This document shows, piece after piece, positions 45,498 through 53,350 of a stretch of 64,000 nucleotides of DNA. The position numbers were made by a program, and so were the translations under genes. The notes beneath the pieces are model-generated. The model was not told the DNA's origin and ran no database searches. It saw only the letters and a list, made by a program, of their open reading frames with translations. Positions within the stretch are counted from its first letter, which is position 1, and every line of letters starts with the position of its first letter. Source of the stretch: Roseateles sp049532965 (GTDB lineage: Bacteria > Pseudomonadota > Gammaproteobacteria > Burkholderiales > Burkholderiaceae_C); contig NZ_CP186694.1 of NCBI RefSeq assembly GCF_049532965.1, positions 1,736,001-1,800,000 of the forward strand, in the 5' to 3' direction.

Positions 45498-46820
45498 ATG
45501 CTGCGATTCACCCGCAACACCCATCCGTCCTCCGCGAACCATGTCGCGCGAGCCGAGTCGACGGAACTTTCGGCCAACGCTGAGCTCGATGTGCGCGAAA
45601 GGCAGGCGCTCTTTGTCCAGAAGCTCGAGGTGCTCGAGGCCGCGAAGAAGATGCGCGCAGAGATGACCGGCCACCTTTGGGACACGCTGCTCGCCAATTG
45701 CCAACTGGACCTGAGCGCCCCGCCCCCCGACGTCTCCACTTCACGGAGCCGGGCACCGAGTCCGCAACCCGGGGCCCTCGCGGCACGGGCCCTCCAGGAG
45801 GCTGCCTTGAGGCGTCTCTTCACCAACAGCTGGAAAGCCGATTGGCGGAGCACGGCGCTCGATGAGGCTGCCGTATTTCCTGAGGGGCAGGATGTGTCTG
45901 ACATGCTCCAGCGGATGCATTCCCCCGATGAACGCCCCGCACTGTTTCGCGTTCCTGTGGGCACCGACGCCGCGTGGGATGAAGCGTTCGATAAGGACCT
46001 GGCCGCAAAGGTCCTCGACATCCGCACGAACGAACTCGCGCTGCCCCTGTTGGGTCTCTATCGATACAAGTTGGACGCATGTCGGGGGCCTCTGGAAAGA
46101 CAGCCCCACGGCGTCAAGCCGGTGCCAATGACTTGGGATGCCGTCGGCCGGTCGATCAACACGATCAACCTCGTCCAGTGGCTTCTGACCGAGTCCCCCC
46201 GCCTGACGCTCCGTGAACTGCTCGACCGTGTGCCTGAACATCTCCCTGGTTGGCTGGAGGCGGCGCCGCCCGTCGATCCGGTGCTCAACGACGGCTCGTA
46301 CTTCCCGACCGATGCGGACGAGGAATGGCCGGACGACATTTTTGGAATGGAATCAGAGACGCCGTGCGAGGCCTCGCAAGAAGAACTCCTCGACGACAAG
46401 ATGCTCGCCAGCAGGCTCGGGCTTCCTCCAGCTAAGCAGTCCGCGCTGAACGGACCGGTACTGCTACTCCTCAGTTGGGCCAAAACCCTTCGTCATCGCC
46501 CCCCCAAGGATCCCGCCGTCCTCCGAGAGGAGGCCACAGCGTTGCGGCACGTCGCCATGAAGCTCCAAGGCGAGTTGGTCGTCGAGGTGACTCGCTTGCC
46601 GGACACGGGGCATGAGTCCAACGAGGCCGCCAACCAGCGCGACTCGATGCAAGTACTGTCCCGGCTGATCATGGATACAAAGGAGCGCTTCGGCCTGCCC
46701 TCGCAGAGCTCCTTCGCCGCCGCATCACCTCGGGCGACGCGCTCCAATCACCCTTCACCCGGCAGCGCCGCACGCAGCGACAGGCCCAGCCAGAAGCCGC
46801 GGCCCGGTGCCGATTCGTAG
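45498..46820 (+). CDS. Effector-like protein, unknown, overlapping the TonB receptor gene
   Basis: A 440-residue protein. The ATG at 45498 has AAAAGGAG upstream. The N-terminus is polar and Thr/Ser-rich (LRFTRNTHPSSANHVARAES), followed by a helical region (RERQALFVQKLEVLEAAKKM) and an acidic stretch (DADEEWPDDIFGMESE). There is no known domain. The last 24 codons lie antisense inside the 3' end of the TonB receptor gene (73-bp overlap), giving a basic low-complexity tail. This looks like a junction where foreign DNA was joined to a resident gene and the original stop was lost. Confidence 0.65.
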   Translation: MLRFTRNTHPSSANHVARAESTELSANAELDVRERQALFVQKLEVLEAAKKMRAEMTGHLWDTLLANCQLDLSAPPPDVSTSRSRAPSPQPGALAARALQEAALRRLFTNSWKADWRSTALDEAAVFPEGQDVSDMLQRMHSPDERPALFRVPVGTDAAWDEAFDKDLAAKVLDIRTNELALPLLGLYRYKLDACRGPLERQPHGVKPVPMTWDAVGRSINTINLVQWLLTESPRLTLRELLDRVPEHLPGWLEAAPPVDPVLNDGSYFPTDADEEWPDDIFGMESETPCEASQEELLDDKMLASRLGLPPAKQSALNGPVLLLLSWAKTLRHRPPKDPAVLREEATALRHVAMKLQGELVVEVTRLPDTGHESNEAANQRDSMQVLSRLIMDTKERFGLPSQSSFAAASPRATRSNHPSPGSAARSDRPSQKPRPGADS

Positions 46821-48913
46821 AACCGGCCGTTGCCGTCGTTGACGATCACGCTGCCGGCATAGCGGCGATCCGCAAGGTTGTCGATGCGCGCGGTGACGTC
46901 AGCCCGCCATGGGCCGAAGGTCCAGCCCCGACGGACGCGCAGGTTCATCACGCCATACCCGGCCGCCCATTCGCTGTTCACGTCGTTGACGGCCGTACGT
47001 TTCACGCCGCGCCATTCGAGCGCGGTCTCGCCATCCGCCGTGTTCGCGAACGGGCGCCACGCGAGCTCCGCGTAGGCGCTGCCGCCGCTGGTCCCGGCGA
47101 TGCGATTACCCGCGCTCACCGGCACAGTCGCTGTTGGGCAAGGGGTGCCGACGCAGGTCAGGAAACCGTCCCGGTAGCGCGCCTTCAGCGTGCCGACCGC
47201 CAACTGCGCGCGCCACCGCGGCGAGATCTGCCAGTCCCCTGCGAGTTCCACCCCGCTGCGGCGCGTGCGGCCGACATTCTGGAAGCTTGACCGCCCGCCG
47301 CTGTTGGACAACACGCCGATCTCGTCCCGCGTGCCGGTGTGGAAGGCCGTTGCGTCGATCGACACCGCCTCGCCGCGCCACTTGAGCCCGGCTTCCACCT
47401 GGGAGCTCTTCTGCGGACGCAAGGCCGCGTTGAAGCCGCCCAGGCCGTCCGCCCGATAGGCCAGTTCATTGAGCGTCGGCGATTCGAAGCCGCGCCCGGC
47501 CCCCACATGCAGCAGCAGCGACGGCCGCACCTTCCACCCCAACCCCACGGCCGGGTTGGCGTACTCGTAGCGCAAGGTGCCGGAGTCGTCGCCGTTGGAC
47601 AGAAAGCGATCGCGCGCCGACAGCGTCACGCGGCCCGCGCGCACGCCCGCATTCATGGCGAGCGTCGTGGTCACCGGCCACTCGAGCTGGGCATAGGCCT
47701 CGCGGGTCACCGCGCGGTTGTCCTCGTCGCGCCTCAGCGCGCCGGTCACGCCGAGCTGCTGAGACGGGCCCGAGCCGATGAAGTTCTCGTAGCCCTGGCG
47801 GTCATCGTTCTGGCGCTCGACATTGACGCCAGTGGCCAGGCTCGCCGGGCCGAGGCGCCACAGCAGCCGGGCATCGACGCCGTCGTACCGCCGGCTGAAG
47901 TCGATGACGCCACCGCCGCTGCTGACGGGCGTCTGCGCGCCCACCGTGATCGACTGCCACTGGGTCACCAAGCGGCGACCGCCATAAGCGGTCAAGGTGC
48001 CCTCGGACAACGGACCTAGCGCTTCGAAGCGGTGGTGCCAGCGCAGGCCCAGCTGCGTCTGGCGCGCGTTCTTGCGGGTGTTGAACTGCTCCGCCTGCGG
48101 CGTGGTCTGGTCTGGATCGGCGCTGAACTGCGCGGCAGTCAACCCGAGCGGATCCTGCGCGCGCTGGTCGATGCTGTTCAACAGCAGCAGCACCTGATCG
48201 TTCGATCCGGTCCATGCCAGCCGGCCGTTGGCGAGCGTGCGACGCGCCGCGCTGTGCGGCCGCAAGCCGTCGATCTCCATGTGCGACACGCCGGCCCGCG
48301 CCTCCCATCCGCGGCCGAACGGCGTGCCCGCGGTGAGGCGCGCCTGCCGCAGTCCCGCGCTACCCGCGTCCAGGTCGAGGGCGGCGAAGCGCTCACGGAC
48401 CGGCGCGCTCGACAGCGCGATCACGCCGCCCGAACTGTTGCCGTACAGCGCGGAGAACGGTCCGCGCAGCACCTCCACGCGCGCCGCCGACGCGAGGTCG
48501 AAGTGCGTGACCTGACCCTGCCCGTCCGGCATCGTGGCCGGGATGCCGTCGGTATAAAGGCGCAGGCCACGCACGCCAAAAGTGGCCCGCGCGCCGAAGC
48601 CGCGCGAGGACAGCTGCAGGTCTTGCGCGTAGTTCTGACGGTTGTTGGCCGTGAGACCGGGCACACGGTTGAGGGCCTCGGACAGGTTCACCATCGGGCC
48701 GGCGCTTCGCAGGGTGTCGGCGTCGATCACGGAGGCGGCATAGGGCGCCTCGTCAAGACGCCGCTCCGCGACGCTGCCGGACACGACGACCGCTGGCAGC
48801 GCCACAGGGGCCCCCTGCGCGGCGGCCACGCCACACCACAGCAACACCGCCCCGCTCGCCAGCGGTCGCCCTGAAGCGGGCCTCATTGTTCTTGGTGAAG
48901 TCATTGGATGCAT
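46748..48913 (-). CDS. TonB-dependent outer-membrane receptor
   Basis: A 721-residue receptor. A signal peptide (ending VAAAQG near residue 33) is followed by a TonB-box-like VVVSGS and a plug domain (about 50-160: SEALNRVPGLTANNRQNYAQ, VEVLRGPFSALYGNSSGG). A 22-strand beta barrel ends near FWLGLSLRAAL. Four residues (PGEG) extend past the normal C-terminal strand, so the usual terminal aromatic is missing. The ligand could be a siderophore or another chelate; not determinable. The 3' end overlaps an effector-like gene. The 5' end was copied in the downstream duplication. Confidence 0.88.
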   Translation of the reverse strand: MHPMTSPRTMRPASGRPLASGAVLLWCGVAAAQGAPVALPAVVVSGSVAERRLDEAPYAASVIDADTLRSAGPMVNLSEALNRVPGLTANNRQNYAQDLQLSSRGFGARATFGVRGLRLYTDGIPATMPDGQGQVTHFDLASAARVEVLRGPFSALYGNSSGGVIALSSAPVRERFAALDLDAGSAGLRQARLTAGTPFGRGWEARAGVSHMEIDGLRPHSAARRTLANGRLAWTGSNDQVLLLLNSIDQRAQDPLGLTAAQFSADPDQTTPQAEQFNTRKNARQTQLGLRWHHRFEALGPLSEGTLTAYGGRRLVTQWQSITVGAQTPVSSGGGVIDFSRRYDGVDARLLWRLGPASLATGVNVERQNDDRQGYENFIGSGPSQQLGVTGALRRDEDNRAVTREAYAQLEWPVTTTLAMNAGVRAGRVTLSARDRFLSNGDDSGTLRYEYANPAVGLGWKVRPSLLLHVGAGRGFESPTLNELAYRADGLGGFNAALRPQKSSQVEAGLKWRGEAVSIDATAFHTGTRDEIGVLSNSGGRSSFQNVGRTRRSGVELAGDWQISPRWRAQLAVGTLKARYRDGFLTCVGTPCPTATVPVSAGNRIAGTSGGSAYAELAWRPFANTADGETALEWRGVKRTAVNDVNSEWAAGYGVMNLRVRRGWTFGPWRADVTARIDNLADRRYAGSVIVNDGNGRFYESAPGRGFWLGLSLRAALPGEG

Positions 48914-49062
48914 GTTCTCGGAACGAGGTGCAGGTAGAGCAAGCGGTATGCCTTTGCACACCGCAGCTCTGCCCTGCACAGGGGAACCGCCGCCGATGCC
49001 TGCCGGACCCAGCTTGCGACCCCCCGCGACGGACCACCGGGACGGCGGCTGGGTCCCGGAGT

Positions 49063-50850
49063 ATGACCATGTCCTTGTCCTTCTTCTCCGCTCTCTTCTC
49101 GTCATCCAAGCCCACCCAGTCGTCCGCCGCGACTGGACCGGGCAAGCCGCTCCCCGCACAGACCTCGACCCAGGAACACTTCATCGGCGACCTGCTCACG
49201 CAGCAAAGCGCCAGGGATCTGAAGAAGCTGAAGCGAAGCGATGTCAAGCCGGTGGACTTCAAGGAGCTCGACGAGCTGTACAAGAAATGGGAGAAGGCCT
49301 GCGCGAAGGCCTCCGGCGACGAGAACGCATTGCGCGAGAAGTTGGATGCGAAGCTCGGCGCCTATATCGACTGGGCCAAACGTCAGCGGCATTGCAAGAA
49401 GATCGAGGAGAACCTCCTCCGCGCCGCGAAGATGCAGACCAGAACGGCGCCCGTTGCAGAAGCGACCTCGCAGCGGCCCCGGCCGTTGTCCACCCGGTCG
49501 GCCAGCTCTACGCCGTCCTCGTCCGCCTCGGCGACGTCATCATCAAGCTCCTCACCGACGCCGAGCCGCCGATCGTCGATCACGTCAATCAGGTCGCTCG
49601 CGGCGTCCTTGCGCCGCCGATCGTCGACGCAGTCATCAGACGCGTCATCGGCCCCCAATCGCAAGCCGGTGAATTTCGCCGAACTCAAGACGCTCTACGA
49701 GAACTGGCGGCGGCCGGGCAGCAATGGCGCGAACGACACGGCATTGCGCGATGAACTGCAGACGAAGCTCGAGCGTTACCTGGCGTGGGCGGACGGCCGG
49801 TCCGATCTCCGAGACCGGCGACGGGTGGCCGCGGGCATGCTGGCGAAGATCCTGCTTGCCGGAGCGGAATCGGCGCCGCATGCACGTCCCGTGTCGGCGT
49901 CGGCCGCCCCAGCCGGGCGCACGGAAACGGCTTCGTCGTCACCGGCGGGGACCCCGTCCCCCGGCCTGCCACCGAATGAAGCAGACGCGCGCCTGGCTCG
50001 CGTGAAAGCGCTCCGGGAGGAAAATCCAGACGTGTACAAACCGATCGGACACTCCGAATCCCGGGTGTTGGGGCGCGATGGCAAGACGCTCTATCGGCTG
50101 CTGCCGCTCAGGGAGAGCCCGTCGACCTCCATCCAGAGCCAACTGCTCGGCTACCGGCGCGTCGCCATGGCCGGCGCCTTGATAGAGGGCATCCGCAAGC
50201 GGGTCGGCTTGGACTTCTTTTTGCCAAAGGTCACCGTGAGCTTCCCGGACAGCAGGGATGAGATTCCGCTCGTGATCGGGGACGCGGTGGAGGGGAAAAA
50301 GCCCACGTCGGAGACCAAGCGGTCCAAAAGCGAGCGCGACGTTTACTTCGCGTTCGAACTGCAAAATGCTCTGCTGGGCCAGTGGATACTTGGGTGGCCG
50401 ATTCCGAAATGGAAGCATTTCGTGTTGAACGCCGACGACAGGCTGCGGGCGCTTGACGTCGTCCCTCATCACGGGCCGTTGAGCGAGGTCTGGGTCAAAG
50501 CCACGGGCAGCGTGAGCCCCCTGTTCACCACGCCCGCGGATGCCGACGGCAACCGGTTTGAGAACCACATGACCTTGAAGCCGTTGGAGGCCATGCTTCG
50601 TAACGCTCTCGCCCACCTCGACATGGAAGCACTCAAGACGGAGCTCGCCGAGCACCAGAAGCGGCTCGACCGCCATATTTGCCCGGACCGGAATGCCCAG
50701 AGCGCTGAAGCGGAAATCAGGCAAATGCTCGCGCCGCTGCGTGCACTGAAGGAAGAGGTGGCGGAGCCGCCTCAGGACCGTCCCCTGGAGTTCGTATTGG
50801 AGGCCGCCGGCCGGCGCCTGCGCGACATCGACCTGAAGGAGTTGCGCTGA
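49063..50850 (+). CDS. Effector-like protein C, two-module repeat protein
   Basis: A 595-residue protein with no signal peptide. A Ser/Thr-rich N-terminus (residues 1-60) precedes module 1 (about 62-122: KPVDFKELDELYKKW ... ALREKLDAKL). A Ser-rich linker follows (about 130-198). Module 2 (about 201-265: KPVNFAELKTLYENW ... ALRDELQTKL) is clearly a repeat of module 1. The C-terminal domain (about 320-595) contains YRLLPLRES, RRVAMAGALIEGI, and KHFVLNADDRLRALDVVPHH. The last segment faintly resembles a kinase catalytic loop; this is weak. CGGAG precedes the ATG; ATG 49069 is the alternative. Likely a secreted effector; no family recognised. Confidence 0.72.
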   Translation: MTMSLSFFSALFSSSKPTQSSAATGPGKPLPAQTSTQEHFIGDLLTQQSARDLKKLKRSDVKPVDFKELDELYKKWEKACAKASGDENALREKLDAKLGAYIDWAKRQRHCKKIEENLLRAAKMQTRTAPVAEATSQRPRPLSTRSASSTPSSSASATSSSSSSPTPSRRSSITSIRSLAASLRRRSSTQSSDASSAPNRKPVNFAELKTLYENWRRPGSNGANDTALRDELQTKLERYLAWADGRSDLRDRRRVAAGMLAKILLAGAESAPHARPVSASAAPAGRTETASSSPAGTPSPGLPPNEADARLARVKALREENPDVYKPIGHSESRVLGRDGKTLYRLLPLRESPSTSIQSQLLGYRRVAMAGALIEGIRKRVGLDFFLPKVTVSFPDSRDEIPLVIGDAVEGKKPTSETKRSKSERDVYFAFELQNALLGQWILGWPIPKWKHFVLNADDRLRALDVVPHHGPLSEVWVKATGSVSPLFTTPADADGNRFENHMTLKPLEAMLRNALAHLDMEALKTELAEHQKRLDRHICPDRNAQSAEAEIRQMLAPLRALKEEVAEPPQDRPLEFVLEAAGRRLRDIDLKELR

Positions 50851-50862
50851 TCGGCATCGGGC

Positions 50863-50883
50863 GCTCTGCGACGAGCGCAGAGC
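50863..50883 (+). terminator. Terminator hairpin after gene C
   Basis: GCTCTGCG and CGCAGAGC form a perfect 8-bp stem with a 5-base loop, 12 bases after the stop. A second small hairpin (GCGGG-CAT-CCCGC) follows. There is no long T-run. The same structure follows gene D. Confidence 0.6.
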
Positions 50884-50960
50884 AGCCTGGCGGGCATCCC
50901 GCTTGCTGATCCGTCGATTTGCGTCGCCCTGGCTGGGGCGGCCCTTCGACGGAGAAGCCG

Positions 50961-51026
50961 ATGAGCAAGCCGATGTCCCCTTCCTTCCCCCTCGCCGGCG
51001 CGCCCTGCGGCGGCCGGCGTGATCGC
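50961..51026 (+). pseudogene. 5' remnant of the PQQ sugar dehydrogenase gene
   Basis: The first 66 bp, from ATGAGCAAGCCGATGTCC, match the start of the intact gene at 53351 and then stop at the duplication junction. No function is expected; translation would run into the antisense TonB receptor fragment. Confidence 0.85.
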
Positions 51027-51360
51027 AAGTGGCCCGCGCGCCGAAGCCGCGCGAGGACAGCTGCAGGTCTTGCGCGTAGTTCTGACGGTTGTTGGCCGTG
51101 AGACCGGGCACACGGTTGAGGGCCTCGGACAGGTTCACCATCGGGCCGGCGCTTCGCAGGGTGTCGGCGTCGATCACGGAGGCGGCATAGGGCGCCTCGT
51201 CAAGACGCCGCTCCGCGACGCTGCCGGACACGACGACCGCCGGCAGCGCCACAGGGGCCCCCTGCGCCGCGGCCACGCCGCACCACAGCAACACCGCCCC
51301 GCTCGCCAGTGGTCGCCCTGAAGCGGGCCTCATTGTTCTTCGTGAAGTCATTGGATGCAT
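51027..51360 (-). pseudogene. 5' remnant of the TonB receptor gene
   Basis: It encodes the start, signal peptide and first part of the plug (to RGFGARAT) of the receptor at 46748-48913, nearly identical in sequence. It is cut at the junction, where it runs into the dehydrogenase remnant. A long chimeric frame continues antisense through gene C but is a by-product. The receptor's promoter may still fire here. Confidence 0.88.
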
Positions 51361-51509
51361 GCTCTCGGAACGAGGTGCAGGTAGAGCAAGCGGTATGCCT
51401 TTGCACACCACAGCTCTGCCCTGCACAGGGGAACCGCCGCCGGTGCCTGCCGGACCCAGCTTGCGACCCCCCGCGACGGACCACCGGGACGGCGGCTGGG
51501 TCCGGGAGT

Positions 51510-53240
51510 ATGTCCATGTCCTTCCTCTCCGCTCTCTTCCCGTCATCCAAGCCCATCTATTTGTCCACCGCGACTGGACCGGGCAAGCCGCTCCCCGCAC
51601 AGACCTCGACCCAGGAACTCTTTATCGGCGACCTGCTCACGCAGCAGAACGCCAGGGATCTGAAGAGGCTGAAGCGAAGCGATGTCAAGCCGGTGGACTT
51701 CAAGGAGCTCGACGAGCTGGACAAGAAATGGGAGAAGGCCTGCGCCAAGGCCTCCGGCGACGCGGATGCATTGCGCCAGAAGCTGCATGTGAAGGCCAGC
51801 GCCTATGTCGACTGGGCCAAACGTCAGCGGCATTGCAACAAGATCGAGGTGAACCTCAGCCGCGCCGAGCAGATGCAGACCAGAACGGCGCCCGTTGCGG
51901 AAGCGACCTCGCAGCGACCCCGGCCGTTGTCCACCCGGTCGGCCAGCTCTACGCCGTCCTCGTCCGCCTCGGCGACGTCATCATCGAGCTCCTCACCGAC
52001 GCCGAGCCGCCGATCGCCGATCACGTCAATCACGTCGCTCGCGGCGTCCTTGCGCCGCCGATCGTCGACGCAGTCATCAGACGCGTCATCGGCCCCTTCA
52101 CCGGACCCCAATCGCAAGCCGGTGAATTTCGCCGAACTCAAGACGCTCTACGAGAACTGGCGGCGGCCGGGCAGCAATGGCGCGAACGACACGGCATTGC
52201 GCGATGAACTGCAGGCGAAGCTCGAGCGTTACCTGGCGTGGGCGGACGGCCGGTCCGATCTCCGAGACCGGCGACGGGTGGCCGCGAGCATGCTGGCGGA
52301 GACCCTGCTTGCCGGAGCGGGAACGGCTTCGTCGTCATCGGCGAGAACACGGTCGCCGGACCTGCCACGGAAAGAAGCAGCCGCGCGCCTGGCTCACGCA
52401 AAAGAGCTCCGGGCGGAAAAGCCAAGCTTGTACGACCCGATCGGACGCTCCGAATCCCCGGTATTCGGGCGCGATGACAAGCGGCTCTATCGGCTGCTGC
52501 CGCTCAAGGAGAGCCGATCGCCCACCGTCCAGCGCCAAGTGCTCGGCCACCGGCGCGTCGCCATGGCCGGCGCCTTGATGGAGGGCATTCGCCAGCAGAT
52601 CGACTTGACCTTCCATTTGCCGAGGGTCACCGTGAACTTCCCGAACAGTAGGAAAGAGACTCCCCTCGTGATCGTGGACGCGGTGAACGGGAAGGAGCCC
52701 ACGTCGGAGTGCCAGCGGTCCAAGGACGGCACTGAGGACCCGCTCGAACTGCAACAGGCTCTGCTGGGCCAGTGGATTCTTGGGCGGCCGAAGCCAGAAT
52801 GGAAGGATTTCGTGTTGGACGCCGACGGCAAGCTGCGGGCGCTTGACGTCGTCCCTCATCACGGGCCGTTGAGCGAGGTCTGGGTCGCAGCCACAGGCGG
52901 CGTGAGCCCCCTGTTCACCACGCCCGTCGATGCCAAGGGCAACCGGTTTGAGAACTACATGACCTTGAAGCCCTTGGATCCCGCGCTTCGTTCCGCCCTC
53001 GCCGACCTCGACATGGAGAAACTCCAGGCGGACCTCACCAAACTCCAGCAGCGGCTCGACGGCCATGTTCGCCCGGACCGCAAGGCCCAGAGCGCTGAAG
53101 CGGAAATCAGGCAGATGCTCGCGCCGCTGCGTGCACTGAAGGACGCGCTGTCGGGGCGCTTCAAGGACGCTCCCCTGGAGTTCTTGATGGAGGCCGCCGG
53201 CCGGCGCCTGCGCACCATCGACCTGACCCAGTTGCGCTGA
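51510..53240 (+). CDS. Effector-like protein D, paralogue of C
   Basis: 576 residues with the same layout as C: Ser/Thr N-terminus, module 1, Ser-rich linker, module 2 and C-terminal domain (KDFVLDADGKLRALDVVPHH). The first 270 residues are almost identical to C. The segment between module 2 and the C-terminal domain is shorter (the stretch around SAPHARPVSASAAPAG of C is absent), and the C-terminal 280 residues differ at many positions. GGGAG precedes ATG 51510. Both copies are intact, which argues that both are used. Confidence 0.72.
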   Translation: MSMSFLSALFPSSKPIYLSTATGPGKPLPAQTSTQELFIGDLLTQQNARDLKRLKRSDVKPVDFKELDELDKKWEKACAKASGDADALRQKLHVKASAYVDWAKRQRHCNKIEVNLSRAEQMQTRTAPVAEATSQRPRPLSTRSASSTPSSSASATSSSSSSPTPSRRSPITSITSLAASLRRRSSTQSSDASSAPSPDPNRKPVNFAELKTLYENWRRPGSNGANDTALRDELQAKLERYLAWADGRSDLRDRRRVAASMLAETLLAGAGTASSSSARTRSPDLPRKEAAARLAHAKELRAEKPSLYDPIGRSESPVFGRDDKRLYRLLPLKESRSPTVQRQVLGHRRVAMAGALMEGIRQQIDLTFHLPRVTVNFPNSRKETPLVIVDAVNGKEPTSECQRSKDGTEDPLELQQALLGQWILGRPKPEWKDFVLDADGKLRALDVVPHHGPLSEVWVAATGGVSPLFTTPVDAKGNRFENYMTLKPLDPALRSALADLDMEKLQADLTKLQQRLDGHVRPDRKAQSAEAEIRQMLAPLRALKDALSGRFKDAPLEFLMEAAGRRLRTIDLTQLR

Positions 53241-53252
53241 TCGCCATCGGGC

Positions 53253-53273
53253 GCTCTGCGGCGAGCGCAGAGC
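53253..53273 (+). terminator. Terminator hairpin after gene D
   Basis: The same 8-bp stem (GCTCTGCG/CGCAGAGC) as after gene C, with loop GCGAG, 12 bases after the stop. Confidence 0.6.
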
Positions 53274-53350
53274 AGCCCGGCGGGCATCCCGCTTGCTGAT
53301 CCGTCGATTTGCGTCGCCCTGGCTGGGGCGGCCCTTCGACGGAGAAGCCG

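Larger units (their letters stand above)
48580..51026. repeat. Tandem duplication C/D, unit 1
   Basis: Unit 1 of a direct duplication of about 2.4 kb: the first 330 bp of the TonB receptor gene, its upstream region, effector-like gene C, a hairpin, and the first 66 bp of the sugar dehydrogenase gene. The junction to unit 2 lies at GTGATCGC/AAGTGGCC (51026/51027). Confidence 0.92.

Noticed and set aside
49440..49754. Alternative frame through the Ser-rich linker of gene C reading as a more ordinary protein
   Set aside because: The same alternative frame is open in D, but the main frame carries the paired repeat modules and the conserved C-terminal domain on both sides, so no frameshift is needed.
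49939..51600. A 553-codon minus-strand frame joining a TonB receptor start to other sequence
   Set aside because: Chimera created by the tandem duplication junction; past the receptor fragment it is only antisense of gene C.
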